Source: an uncultured Bacteroidota bacterium (lineage in GTDB: Bacteria > Bacteroidota > Bacteroidia > Chitinophagales > Saprospiraceae). From it: a stretch of 42,967 nt of DNA. The stretch is from the NCBI GenBank assembly GCA_902609095.1, contig CACLQQ010000018.1, positions 1 to 42,967 of the forward strand. Direction: 5' to 3'. Below the pieces are notes generated by a model. It was not told the origin of the DNA and ran no database searches. It saw nothing but the letters and a program-made list of their open reading frames with translations. The position numbers were made by a program, and so were the translations under genes. This document shows positions 9,456-18,521 of the stretch, one piece after another; the stretch's first letter is position 1; each line of letters opens with the position of its first letter.

Positions 9456-11294
9456 ATGGAAAAAAATCAAATTATAGGTTTCGCCCTAATTTTTGTAATT
9501 ATAATGGCTTGGAGCGTTCTTAATAAGCCCATCCAAGAAGATAATCGAATAGTTGATGCCACTGAGCAGATTAGTACTGCAACAAAAAACACAGGAGGCT
9601 CGGGAACTCCTACAATCATTCAAGGCTCAATTAACAACTCAACCATCACTAATGCCGTAAATACATCAGGAACTTTTGGTAAGTCATCTCTCGGTACAGA
9701 AAGAACTTCAACTATTGAGAATAATAAGATCAAAGTAACCTTCTCTAATAAAGGAGGACGAATTAAGTCTGTGGAGATAAAAGATCACTACAAGATACAA
9801 TCCGAAGGAGATCAAGAAGCCAAAAGCCTTGTCAATCTATTAGAAGATGAAAAAAATAATATAAATTATCGTTTAAGTCTCAATGGTGAAATTGTCAATA
9901 CTCGCGACTTATTTGCTACACCAAAAGTAAATGGCAATCAAATATCTTATATAGTTACTGGCAATAATGGAGAACTCATTGTTCAGAACTATAAATTGTT
10001 AGATGATTCATACGTGCTTGAGCATGAGCTTTCTACTCAAGGAATGACCGCTACAATTAATAGCACCCAATTAGAAATCACTAATTATCTGGACAGATTA
10101 GAAGAGAATTACACTTTTGAAAAAACTGTATCGACTGTTTATTACAAAGAGTCAGATGAAGGAAGTGATTATTGTAATTGTAGAGGAGATGATGTAGAGG
10201 ATCTGACCAATAAAAAAATAGACTGGTTCTCTTTCTCCAATCAGTTTTTTAACACATCTTATATAACTAAAGGGAGAAAGCTTGACGGTATCATAGCCAG
10301 TGTAGAAGTTTTGGAGGACACTAATCCTGACTTAAAGAAAACAAGTGTGGTGGCCAACATTCCCCTATCTGGAAGTGAGACCAATTATGCAATGGATATC
10401 TATATTGGTCCAAATGAATATGACCAATTGAAAGCCGCAGCACCTCAGTTAGAAGAAATCATTCCTTACGGCAGAAGTATATTCGGGAGTATAAATCGCC
10501 ATTTTATTAGACCATTCTTCAATCTGCTTTCGGGTTTCATTGGTAGCAAAGGCGTTGTAATCGTCCTAATCATCTTTATAATTAAGATGGCCCTATATCC
10601 GCTGACTTATAAGATGCTCCATTCTCAAGCAAAAATGGGGGCTCTTAAGCCAGAGTTAACAAAGATGAAAGACAAATTCAAGGATGATGCGCAAAAGCAG
10701 CAGATGGAGACAATGAAAGTCTATCGTGAATATGGTGTAAATCCAATGGGTGGATGTCTCCCCATGTTTATACAGATGCCTATATGGTATGCGCTTTTTA
10801 GATTCTTCCCTGCATCAATCACATTCAGACAAGAGTCATTTCTATGGGCGTCTGATCTTTCATCCTATGACGATATCATACAACTACCATTTACTATTCC
10901 TGGATTTGGTGGCCATTTAAGTCTATTTACCATTCTATGGGCTTTGGCTACAGTTGTTTATACATATTATAATATGAAGCATATGGATATGACGGCTAAT
11001 CCTGCGATGAAGTATGTCCAGTATTTGATGCCATTAATGTTCTTTGTCTTCTTTAACAATTATGCTTCAGGATTGACTTGCTACATGTTTTTCAGTCAGT
11101 TAATTACTATTTCGCAAACAATACTCACGAAAAAGTATGTTTTTGATCACGAGAAAATACTGGTAGAATTAAATGTCAAAAAGAGTCAGCCTAAAAAGAA
11201 AACTGGATTTCAAGCAAGATTCGCTGGCGCCATGGAACAACAACGAAAAATCCAAGAGCAAAAACAGCAGCAGGCTAAGAAAAAGAAAAAGTAA
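9456..11294 (+). CDS. yidC: Membrane protein insertase YidC
   Basis: A 612-residue YidC of the Gram-negative type. It has an N-terminal membrane anchor (NQIIGFALIFVIIMAWSVL), a low-complexity Ser/Thr/Asn linker, a large periplasmic beta domain (about residues 75-340), then the conserved core beginning near SGFIGSKGVVIVLIIFIIK with the cytoplasmic coiled segment KMGALKPELTKMKDKFKDD and the motif NPMGGCLPMFIQMPIWYALF. Further helices follow around residues 480-550, and the tail is highly basic (AKKKKK). YidC inserts inner-membrane proteins alone or with SecYEG. A perfect TAnnTTTG box lies just upstream. It leads a plus-strand run with gpsA (55 bases on) and the DUF2130 gene. Confidence 0.96.
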   Translation: MEKNQIIGFALIFVIIMAWSVLNKPIQEDNRIVDATEQISTATKNTGGSGTPTIIQGSINNSTITNAVNTSGTFGKSSLGTERTSTIENNKIKVTFSNKGGRIKSVEIKDHYKIQSEGDQEAKSLVNLLEDEKNNINYRLSLNGEIVNTRDLFATPKVNGNQISYIVTGNNGELIVQNYKLLDDSYVLEHELSTQGMTATINSTQLEITNYLDRLEENYTFEKTVSTVYYKESDEGSDYCNCRGDDVEDLTNKKIDWFSFSNQFFNTSYITKGRKLDGIIASVEVLEDTNPDLKKTSVVANIPLSGSETNYAMDIYIGPNEYDQLKAAAPQLEEIIPYGRSIFGSINRHFIRPFFNLLSGFIGSKGVVIVLIIFIIKMALYPLTYKMLHSQAKMGALKPELTKMKDKFKDDAQKQQMETMKVYREYGVNPMGGCLPMFIQMPIWYALFRFFPASITFRQESFLWASDLSSYDDIIQLPFTIPGFGGHLSLFTILWALATVVYTYYNMKHMDMTANPAMKYVQYLMPLMFFVFFNNYASGLTCYMFFSQLITISQTILTKKYVFDHEKILVELNVKKSQPKKKTGFQARFAGAMEQQRKIQEQKQQQAKKKKK

Positions 11295-11349
11295 TTGATT
11301 CTGTGTATTAAAGCGACCCCCAAAGGCTTCTCGGCAGTATCTTAAATGT

Positions 11350-12381
11350 ATGAGCATTAAACCGACAGGGATTATTGGAGGAGGAAGATTTGGATTAGCA
11401 TTAGCTAAGCTATTATCTACTAACAATAATGTCTTACTTCATAGTCGTCGTCAAGAATTAATTGACACCATCAATCATAAGGAAGAGTACCAAGGCTACA
11501 CTATTCCTCGGAGATTGAGTGCCACTACTGATCTTAAAAATCTTTGTGAAGCCTGTGATGTCATATATCCTGTAACTCCTTCTGAGTTTTTCTGTGATAT
11601 GATTAAATCTGCCGCCACTCATCTGACTCCAAGACATATACTAATTCATGGGACAAAAGGCTTTCATATATATGAAAATGAGGTAGAGTATGACAACATA
11701 GACATTGATCAGGTTTACACTATGAGTCAGGTCATATTAGCTGAAACTGATGTCAAAAGAGTTGGAGCACTGTGCGGCCCAAATTTGGCTAAAGAAATCC
11801 TCGACGATCTGCCTACTGCCACTGTTATCGCAAGCCCGTTTGATGAGGTTATTGAGATAGCAACTCAGCAGTTATCCGGATCTAAATTTTATGTATTCAA
11901 CTCCTATGATATCAAAGGAGCAGAAATTGCTGGGGCTCTTAAAAATGTAATAGCCATCGCATCTGGAATAATAGGAGGAAGAAACTTAGGTAAAAATGCT
12001 GAAGCTATGTTAATTACCAGAGGTCTGAGCGAAATAATCAAAATGGCATCTCTAGTAGGTGTAGATTATAAAGCGTTTTTAGGAACTGCGGGCGTAGGTG
12101 ACTTAATTGCTACTGCGACATCTCCCCTATCCCGGAATTATACCTGTGGCGTCCGCATAGCTCAAGGAGAAGATGTAAACCATATTATCGCTACCTCATC
12201 TGAACAAATTGAAGGTTTACGATCACTTAAAGTAGCCAATGCGCTGATTAAAAAGCATAAGATACTTGCACCTATCACATCTTTGATTTCTAGAATTATT
12301 TACGAAGGACAAGATGTTGATCGCAGCATCCATTATCTCATGAAGTATCCAGTTTCTAAGGATGTAGATTTTATAAATTAA
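11350..12381 (+). CDS. gpsA: Glycerol-3-phosphate dehydrogenase [NAD(P)+]
   Basis: A 343-residue soluble enzyme that reduces dihydroxyacetone phosphate to sn-glycerol-3-phosphate for phospholipid head groups. The N-terminal Rossmann motif is IIGGGRFGLALA. Family landmarks follow: HGTKGF, CGPNLAKEI, the catalytic lysine region ALKNVIAIASGI (about residue 198), and TAGVGDLIATATSPLSRNYT, which binds substrate. The ATG at 11350 puts the glycine-rich loop at residue 8, as usual. The next gene starts 6 bases after its stop, so co-transcription is likely. Confidence 0.95.
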   Translation: MSIKPTGIIGGGRFGLALAKLLSTNNNVLLHSRRQELIDTINHKEEYQGYTIPRRLSATTDLKNLCEACDVIYPVTPSEFFCDMIKSAATHLTPRHILIHGTKGFHIYENEVEYDNIDIDQVYTMSQVILAETDVKRVGALCGPNLAKEILDDLPTATVIASPFDEVIEIATQQLSGSKFYVFNSYDIKGAEIAGALKNVIAIASGIIGGRNLGKNAEAMLITRGLSEIIKMASLVGVDYKAFLGTAGVGDLIATATSPLSRNYTCGVRIAQGEDVNHIIATSSEQIEGLRSLKVANALIKKHKILAPITSLISRIIYEGQDVDRSIHYLMKYPVSKDVDFIN

Positions 12382-12387
12382 GGTATC

Positions 12388-13632
12388 ATGGAAAAAATAA
12401 AATGTCCTAACTGTTCTCATAAGTTTGATATCGAGGGAGTATTAGCTAAAGATATTAGAGCACAATTAAAGGATGAACTCAAGTCAGAAAGAAAATCGAT
12501 AATTGATGAGCGAAAAAAGATCGAAGAAGAATTAAATCAACAAAAGATTGAGTTTGAGGGAAAGAAAAAAAGAGAGAACGAAATATTTACTGAAAGACTA
12601 AACAAAGCCAAGCAGGATCAAATAGAACTTATAAAAAAACAAGTTCGTGAAGATTACAATGTCCAACTCCAAAGTCAGAGTAAAACTTTATCGGAATTTC
12701 AAGAGAAGCTAAGAGGATATCAGCAAAAAGAAATTGAGCTGCTCCAGACGCAAAGAAGAATGGATGAACAATTACAGAATAAGGAGTTAGAATTACAGAG
12801 AAGGTTAGGAAAAGAACGAGAGCAGATACAAAGTCAGTTAAAGAAATCATTGTCAGAAGAACTAGAACTCAGATTAAAAGAAAAAGATACGCTCCTTCAA
12901 CAACAGAATAAACTAATAAAAGAACTCAAACGCAAATCTGAGCAAGGATCTATGCAACTACAAGGTGAGGTACAAGAACTGGCCATTGAAGAATACTTAC
13001 GTCACACCTTTAAGTACGATAAAATAGAGGAGGTTAAGAAAGGAGCTATTGGAGCCGATAGCATTCAGATAGTTGTAGATGAGATGCAAAGAGATTGTGG
13101 CAAAATTGTCTATGAGTCCAAACGCACTAAGTTGTTCAGTAAAGATTGGATTCCTAAATTAAAATCGGATCAAAGAAAGGCACAAGCAGATATAGCTGTT
13201 TTAGTTACACAGGTTTTCCCTAAAGACATGGAGCGCTTCGGACAAAAAGACGGGATCTGGATTTGTAACTATGAAGACTTCAAAGGACTTTCTTTTGTCC
13301 TTAGAGAAATTATTCTTAGAGCATCTGCCGCTCACGCTGCACAGAACAACAAAGGAGATAAAATGGAGTTACTCTATACATTCTTGACAAGTCAAGAGTT
13401 CAGACTTCAAATCAGTGGTATTGTGGATGGCTTTACTACTATGAAGTCAGATTTGGATAAAGAAAAAATGGCAATGCGTAAGATTTGGAAAAATCGCGAA
13501 AAGCAATTGGAGATAATAATATCGAACACAATCGATATGTATGGGAGCATAAAAGGAATAGCAGGAGCCGCCGTTCCTAATATCGACAAATTAGAATTAG
13601 ATCTTTCAACAGATTTGGATCAATTGACGTAA
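12388..13632 (+). CDS. DUF2130 domain-containing protein with zinc-ribbon start and long coiled coil
   Basis: A 414-residue cytoplasmic protein. It starts with MEKIKCPNCSHKFD, a half zinc ribbon with one CxxC pair, then about 170 residues of charged, Glu/Lys/Gln-rich coiled coil (about 25-195). The C-terminal globular part has the DUF2130 signature around GEVQELAIEEYLRHTFKYD, YESKRTKLFSKDWIPKLK and ICNYEDFKGL. The globular core resembles restriction-endonuclease-like folds (a family-level impression, not shown here). Function is unknown. It follows gpsA by 6 bases, but that linkage does not by itself suggest a lipid role. Confidence 0.85.
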   Translation: MEKIKCPNCSHKFDIEGVLAKDIRAQLKDELKSERKSIIDERKKIEEELNQQKIEFEGKKKRENEIFTERLNKAKQDQIELIKKQVREDYNVQLQSQSKTLSEFQEKLRGYQQKEIELLQTQRRMDEQLQNKELELQRRLGKEREQIQSQLKKSLSEELELRLKEKDTLLQQQNKLIKELKRKSEQGSMQLQGEVQELAIEEYLRHTFKYDKIEEVKKGAIGADSIQIVVDEMQRDCGKIVYESKRTKLFSKDWIPKLKSDQRKAQADIAVLVTQVFPKDMERFGQKDGIWICNYEDFKGLSFVLREIILRASAAHAAQNNKGDKMELLYTFLTSQEFRLQISGIVDGFTTMKSDLDKEKMAMRKIWKNREKQLEIIISNTIDMYGSIKGIAGAAVPNIDKLELDLSTDLDQLT

Positions 13633-13739
13633 TCTTTATTTTTATCGTCTATGACTAAAGACATGTCTATATAATTTCAATATTTAATGACTATTGGGCA
13701 TTTTTAGCTTATCAATACAAATTACATTACAACTAAGTT

Positions 13740-14759
13740 ATGACTGATTTTTCGAGCGTTGATAACATGAGTACTAAACCTAAATCGTTTTGGAGCAGAC
13801 CGGAGGGAGTTACAGGTACAATCTTCTTGGCTGCCATAGTTGGGGCCATCGGGTTTTTACTTTTCACCAGTTTGGGGGCTATTGTAGCCTTTACATCTTC
13901 TCTTCTTGGCTTAGTAGTTACAGTGTTGGCATTAGGAGCAATAATTTATATGGTTTTAGACCCTAAGATGAGAGCACTTGTCGGATATATGTATAAGAGC
14001 ATTATGAGAAAGATCACTGGAATCTTCGTAACGATAGATCCAATAGGAATTCTAAAAAACTATATTGATGATCTCTCTGACAACCTTAAGAAGATGGGCA
14101 AGCAGATAGGCAACCTTAGAGGCCAAATGCGAAAGCTAAAAACCATGATGCTTGATAACACCAAGGATATCGAGCAAAATCTCATGATTGCTAAGAAAGC
14201 CAAGCAAATGGGTAACGAGAAGCAATTGATGCTTTCTTCTCGTAAGGCTGCAAGACTACGTAATAGCAATGAGAAGTATGAGAAACTTCATAGTAAAATG
14301 AGCTTGCTGTATAAGGTGTTAACTAAAATGTACTCAAATTCTGAGATTCTCCTTGAGGATACTAAAGATCAAGTCAAAGTAAAGGAACAAGAGAGAAAAT
14401 TAATCAGAATGTCCCATTCGGCTATGAAGTCCGCCATGAACATTATCTCTGGTAACTCTGATAGACGAGCAATGTTCGATCAAGCAATGGAAGTAATAGC
14501 TGATGACGTAGCTAACAAAGTAGGAGAAATGGAACAGTTCATGGAATTATCAGCCAATTTCATGGATTCGGTAGATCTCCAAAATGGAATTTTTGAGGAG
14601 CAAGGCATGAAAATGCTTGAAGAATATGAGAAGAAAAGTTCGATTCTACTCTTAGGGGGAGAAGAGAAGTATGACGCAGAAACTCTGGACCTCAATGAAT
14701 ATCAAGTAGAAAAGGGAAAAATATCTCGCGACTCTGACTATAGCAGTTTGTTTGATTAG
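13740..14759 (+). CDS. PspA/IM30-like coiled-coil protein with N-terminal membrane helices
   Basis: A 339-residue protein I do not recognise by name. After about 27 polar residues come two close hydrophobic segments (about 28-75: GTIFLAAIVGAIGFLLFTSL and SSLLGLVVTVLALGAIIYMV). Then comes a long Lys/Glu/Met-rich helical region (about 105-300) whose rhythm resembles PspA/Vipp1 proteins, which are ESCRT-III-like membrane remodelling factors. Unlike PspA it is anchored by membrane helices rather than an amphipathic N-terminal helix. The segment AMEVIADDVANKVGEMEQFM near residue 255 looks like a conserved core. It converges on cca with a 4-base overlap of the stop regions. The PspA likeness is from pattern reading and should be treated as a hypothesis. 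Confidence 0.6.
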   Translation: MTDFSSVDNMSTKPKSFWSRPEGVTGTIFLAAIVGAIGFLLFTSLGAIVAFTSSLLGLVVTVLALGAIIYMVLDPKMRALVGYMYKSIMRKITGIFVTIDPIGILKNYIDDLSDNLKKMGKQIGNLRGQMRKLKTMMLDNTKDIEQNLMIAKKAKQMGNEKQLMLSSRKAARLRNSNEKYEKLHSKMSLLYKVLTKMYSNSEILLEDTKDQVKVKEQERKLIRMSHSAMKSAMNIISGNSDRRAMFDQAMEVIADDVANKVGEMEQFMELSANFMDSVDLQNGIFEEQGMKMLEEYEKKSSILLLGGEEKYDAETLDLNEYQVEKGKISRDSDYSSLFD

Positions 14760-16174
14760 TTAGATGGTTTATAACCCAGTTCAGCTCCTTTAGTTAACAT
14801 ATATTCTTGAGCTGCTTTTACATCATTCCGGATTTTTCCGTCGAGAATAGCCTCTCGTATTGCAGTTTTAATCACCCCTACATCTTTAGACGGTGACATA
14901 TTGAAGGCCTTCATAATGTCCTGACCAGTTATAGGAGGTTGCCAGTTTCTTAGTTGATCTTTAGCTTCAATTTCAACCATCTTCGATTTGATAATTTGAT
15001 AATTGGCTAAATAACGTTTCTGCTTATTATGATTTTTAGTTGTGATATCGGCTGAGCAAAGCGTCATCAAGTCATCTATATCCTCTCCTGCATCAAATAA
15101 AAGTCTCCTAATGGCCGAGTCCGTAATATTCTCCTTAGACAAGGATATTGGTCTAAGATGTAGTCTAACTAATTTTTGTACATATTTCATCTTATGATCC
15201 AGCGGCAGCTTCAACTGCTTAAATATTTTCGGAGTCATATTAGCTCCTACTGCATCATGACCATGAAAAGTCCATCCTGATTTTTTACTATATCGCTTGG
15301 TTCTAGGTTTTCCAATATCGTGCATAATTGCTGCCCACCTTAGCCATAAATCGTTGCTTACTTCAGCGACATTGTCTAATACTTGAGTAGTATGATAATA
15401 ATTATCCTTATGCCCATGTCCATCCACAAAGTCAACTCCTCTCAATTGAGCCATTTTAGGGAAAATCAAATCGATCAATCCACTCTGTTCTAGTAATGTA
15501 AAACCAACTGATGGTTTATTAGAAAGTACAATCTTGTTTAGTTCTGTTGTGATTCGTTCTTGGGACACGATCTCAATTCTGTCTACATTTCTTTTAATGC
15601 CTTCAAAAGTTGAAGGCTCTATTGTGAACCCTAATTGCGATGCGAACCTGATAGCTCTCATCATCCTAAGTGGATCATCAGTAAAAGTACGATCTGGATC
15701 GAGTGGAGTACGAATCGTCTTATTTTCTAAGTCTCTTATACCGTTGAATGGATCTATAACGTCAAGTTGATTTTTAAGATTTTTAAGATCTATGGCCAGT
15801 GCATTAATCGTAAAATCTCTCCTATTTAAATCATCTTCTAACGTGCCTGGTAATACAACTGGATTTCTGGAATCAGAACTGTAAGACTCTTTTCTTGCTC
15901 CGACAAACTCAATTTCAGTCTTACCGTATCTTAACATGGCAGTTCTAAAGCGCTTGAATATTTTAGGGGGTCTTACCTTCAATTCTCTCGCGACATTTTG
16001 AGCTAAATCAATGCCATCTCCTACACAAGCTATATCTATGTCCTTACAGGATCTATTGAGTAGTATGTCTCTAACATATCCTCCAATAAGATAACTCTGA
16101 ATATCATTTACTTTTACAATTTCAGAGATCGTCTGAATCAAAATGAGATCCTCTTCAGGTAAACTTACGTTCAC
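14756..16174 (-). CDS. cca: CCA tRNA nucleotidyltransferase with HD domain
   Basis: A 472-residue class II nucleotidyltransferase that adds or repairs the 3' CCA of tRNAs. The N-terminal head has LIGGYVRDILLNRSCKDIDI, with the G-G-x-V-R-D loop and the catalytic D-x-D pair. RRDFTINALA and DPLRMMRAIRFASQLGF (neck and RNA-binding elements) follow. The second half carries an HD phosphohydrolase domain (IMHDIGKPRTKRY, then FHGHDAVGANM). Poly(A) polymerases share the head, but the HD domain and length fit the Bacteroidota CCA enzyme. dusB lies 11 bases upstream on the same strand, suggesting a small tRNA-maturation unit. Confidence 0.93.
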   Translation of the reverse strand: MNVSLPEEDLILIQTISEIVKVNDIQSYLIGGYVRDILLNRSCKDIDIACVGDGIDLAQNVARELKVRPPKIFKRFRTAMLRYGKTEIEFVGARKESYSSDSRNPVVLPGTLEDDLNRRDFTINALAIDLKNLKNQLDVIDPFNGIRDLENKTIRTPLDPDRTFTDDPLRMMRAIRFASQLGFTIEPSTFEGIKRNVDRIEIVSQERITTELNKIVLSNKPSVGFTLLEQSGLIDLIFPKMAQLRGVDFVDGHGHKDNYYHTTQVLDNVAEVSNDLWLRWAAIMHDIGKPRTKRYSKKSGWTFHGHDAVGANMTPKIFKQLKLPLDHKMKYVQKLVRLHLRPISLSKENITDSAIRRLLFDAGEDIDDLMTLCSADITTKNHNKQKRYLANYQIIKSKMVEIEAKDQLRNWQPPITGQDIMKAFNMSPSKDVGVIKTAIREAILDGKIRNDVKAAQEYMLTKGAELGYKPSN

Positions 16175-16185
16175 AGTTGCCAGTT

Positions 16186-17184
16186 TTAGCTAAATGCCAT
16201 TTCTCTGTCTTGAGAATAATGCAACTCCATTTCAGACAAAACATCAAACAACTCATTAGGCTCATAAGTAGTTACAAGACGACTTCTATATTTCTTGATT
16301 TCACGTAAACCACGGAAATAGTTGCAATAATGTCTGCGCATTTCTAAAATTCCTAGCCGCTCCCCTTTCCACAATATACTATCGGATAGATGCTTTCTAA
16401 CTGCTCTGAGCTTTTCTTCAAATGATGGATTTGGTAAATGCTCTCCTGTATTTACGTAATGCTTAATTTGACTAAATATCCAAGGATTCCCAATGCTCGC
16501 TCTACCAATCATTAAGCCATCAGCACAATATTCTTTTTTATACTGAAGAGCTTTCTCTGGGCTATCTATATCGCCATTTCCTATGACAGGAATATGTAGC
16601 CTTGGATTCTCTTTGACTTCTCTAATATGAGTCCAATCTGCTACCCCCTTGTACATCTGTTTACGAGTTCTGCCATGTATAGCAATAGATTGGATTCCAA
16701 CATCCTGTAATCTTTCGGCGACCTCAACAATCTTGATAGAATTTTGATCCCAACCTAATCTTGTTTTTACAGTTACTGGTAGCTTCGTAGACTTAACAAT
16801 CTCCTCTGTCAACTTAACCATTCGAGGAATATCTTGCAGAATTCCAGCACCTGCCATTTTACAAACTACTTTTTTCACTGGACAACCATAGTTTATATCA
16901 AGAACTTCAGGCTGGGCCTCTTCGACTATTTCTACCGCTCTTTTCATGGAGTCTATTTTAGCTCCAAATATTTGTATCCCAACTGGACGTTCTTCTTCAT
17001 AGATATCAAGCTTTTGAACACTTTTAGTAGCATCTCTTATCAATCCTTCTACAGATATAAACTCAGTATACATCATATCACACCCCTGCTCCTTGCACAG
17101 TGCCCGAAATGGTGGGTCACTTACATCTTCCATCGGTGCTAAAAACAAAGGAAATTCATCAAACTCTACAGGTCCAATATTCAT
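16186..17184 (-). CDS. dusB: tRNA-dihydrouridine synthase, DusB-like
   Basis: A 332-residue flavoenzyme of the Dus family, which reduces uridine to dihydrouridine in tRNA. It opens with the TIM-barrel signature APMEDVSDPPFRALCKEQG and TEFISVEGLI. The catalytic cysteine lies in DINYGCPVKKV, the usual VKTRLGW and IAIHGRTRKQMYKG phosphate and FMN contacts are present, and GNGDIDSPEKAL and MIGRASIGNPWIF complete the FMN site. The C-terminal helical domain is short but complete. It precedes cca by 11 bases. A TAnnTTTG box at 17304-17311 may be its promoter, giving a leader of about 115 bases. Confidence 0.94.
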   Translation of the reverse strand: MNIGPVEFDEFPLFLAPMEDVSDPPFRALCKEQGCDMMYTEFISVEGLIRDATKSVQKLDIYEEERPVGIQIFGAKIDSMKRAVEIVEEAQPEVLDINYGCPVKKVVCKMAGAGILQDIPRMVKLTEEIVKSTKLPVTVKTRLGWDQNSIKIVEVAERLQDVGIQSIAIHGRTRKQMYKGVADWTHIREVKENPRLHIPVIGNGDIDSPEKALQYKKEYCADGLMIGRASIGNPWIFSQIKHYVNTGEHLPNPSFEEKLRAVRKHLSDSILWKGERLGILEMRRHYCNYFRGLREIKKYRSRLVTTYEPNELFDVLSEMELHYSQDREMAFS

Positions 17185-17303
17185 ATTAAATTATAAGTGC
17201 TCAAAAATCATATTAAAATAATATTGCATATGATCTGTAAAATGTATATCTTCAATTAGTGAATTGTCATTTAGAAACAACAAAGAAATTTCGCTTTCAA
17301 TTA

Positions 17304-17311
17304 CAAATATA
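17304..17311 (-). promoter_or_regulatory. Candidate -7 promoter box for dusB-cca
   Basis: TATATTTG on the minus strand matches TAnnTTTG exactly, about 120 bases before the dusB start. No -33 TTG is evident, and the region is AT-rich, so chance is possible. Confidence 0.35.
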
Positions 17312-17342
17312 GTTAGATAGTTTTTTTATACTTTTCGGTTGA

Positions 17343-17367
17343 GGAGCTCATTTGTGAAGTGAGCTCC
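17343..17367. terminator. Hairpin downstream of the nucleotidyltransferase gene
   Basis: GGAGCTCA (17343-17350) pairs with TGAGCTCC (17360-17367) around a 9-base loop. A short T-run (TTTATT) follows on the plus strand only. It lies about 55 bases past the stop of the minus-strand nucleotidyltransferase gene, so it probably ends that transcript even though the U-tract is weak on that strand. Confidence 0.5.
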
Positions 17368-17421
17368 TTTATTAAAAACCACTTTCCTTATCATTTCTAT
17401 CGTAAAATACATCTGGCAACC

Positions 17422-18339
17422 TTAACTCGCCCACAGATTATCTGGATAAACACCTTTAGCAATTAATTGATTCAATCTCTCTATTACAAATGGTTTATCA
17501 TCTCGGTAGGTAACACCAAACCACTCCTCTGAGCAACTCAAGACGTCAACTTTTTTCTCTCCTTTGACAATCAACTCATCAATAAGTAATGGAATAAAAA
17601 ACTCTGACTTCAATTCTTGACCTCGCTCTTTTAGAAATTTAGTGAATGACGCTTCGCAATAGTCAAAATAGTCCGGATAAAATGCCCACATATTCATTGA
17701 TACTGGTGTGTCAGCTTCCAAATATGACTTCTCACCTGATTCATCACTATAAAATATTCTCCTCTCTTTATCATAACCAATTTTCAAAGTCTCAATTATA
17801 GTTTCCAATGTATTATCATCATGAGTTCCACATACTCCACGATTTACAGTTCCATGATTAGATAAGGTCTTCTCCAGTTCATATCCAACTAGTGCATACC
17901 TTCCCTGTGACTTCGGATTGTTAAAATACTCTGCTAACGCTCTATAAGAATCTCTTCCATAAAAATCATCTGCATTTATAACAGCAAATGGGCCATCGAT
18001 CTCATTCTTGGCCACCCAAACGGCATGTGCTGTCCCCCATGGCTTAGACCTTTGTGAATCAAACTTATAGTTATTAGGAACCATTTTCAAATCTTGAAAA
18101 ACATATGATATTTCTATTTTATCGTCAAACTTGCCAGCAAAACAAGCCTGAAAATCTTTGCTAAAGCTCTCTCTTATTATAAAAACTACCTTTCCAAAAT
18201 TTTCTTTAATTGCATCAAAAACTGAGTAATCCAAGATGGTTTCACCATTTGGACCGAAAGCGTCCATTTGCTTTAAGCCACCATACCGGCTACCCATTCC
18301 TGCAGCTAACACTAATAAGGTGGGTTTAATCATGAGCAT
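17422..18339 (-). CDS. Sugar-phosphate nucleotidyltransferase (NTP_transferase family)
   Basis: A 305-residue nucleotidyltransferase. The N-terminal motif LVLAAGMGSRYGGLKQMDAF contains the G-x-G-x-R nucleotide loop, and VINADDFYG carries the metal-binding acidic pair (about residues 120-128). The family transfers NMP to a sugar 1-phosphate, making an activated sugar for polysaccharide or cell-surface synthesis. The sugar and nucleotide cannot be read from sequence alone. No surface-polysaccharide genes flank it; it stands alone between a hairpin and a divergent peroxidase gene. The start could be MLMIKPTLL at 18339 or the second Met two codons later. Confidence 0.85.
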   Translation of the reverse strand: MLMIKPTLLVLAAGMGSRYGGLKQMDAFGPNGETILDYSVFDAIKENFGKVVFIIRESFSKDFQACFAGKFDDKIEISYVFQDLKMVPNNYKFDSQRSKPWGTAHAVWVAKNEIDGPFAVINADDFYGRDSYRALAEYFNNPKSQGRYALVGYELEKTLSNHGTVNRGVCGTHDDNTLETIIETLKIGYDKERRIFYSDESGEKSYLEADTPVSMNMWAFYPDYFDYCEASFTKFLKERGQELKSEFFIPLLIDELIVKGEKKVDVLSCSEEWFGVTYRDDKPFVIERLNQLIAKGVYPDNLWAS

Positions 18340-18419
18340 TTAGTTTTAAAATACTGTGCGAATCATCTCAAAAGGATCCCAAGTTGTAAAGAGGCCTACA
18401 AATAAAAGTCAATTTATTG

Positions 18420-18451
18420 TTGGGAAAGTTTTCATTTGACATGTATTTTTG
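18420..18451 (+). promoter_or_regulatory. Promoter of the dihaem peroxidase gene (-33 TTG and -7 box)
   Basis: TTG at 18420-18422 and TATTTTTG at 18444-18451 are 21 bases apart, the spacing and sequences expected for the primary Bacteroidota sigma factor. The gene starts 70 bases further on, leaving a leader of about 60 bases. Confidence 0.55.
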
Positions 18452-18521
18452 TAGCTAAACAAAATCTATCCTTCAACGACAGTGCTGGCTAATATTAAAC
18501 ATAATTATCAAATATAAGATT

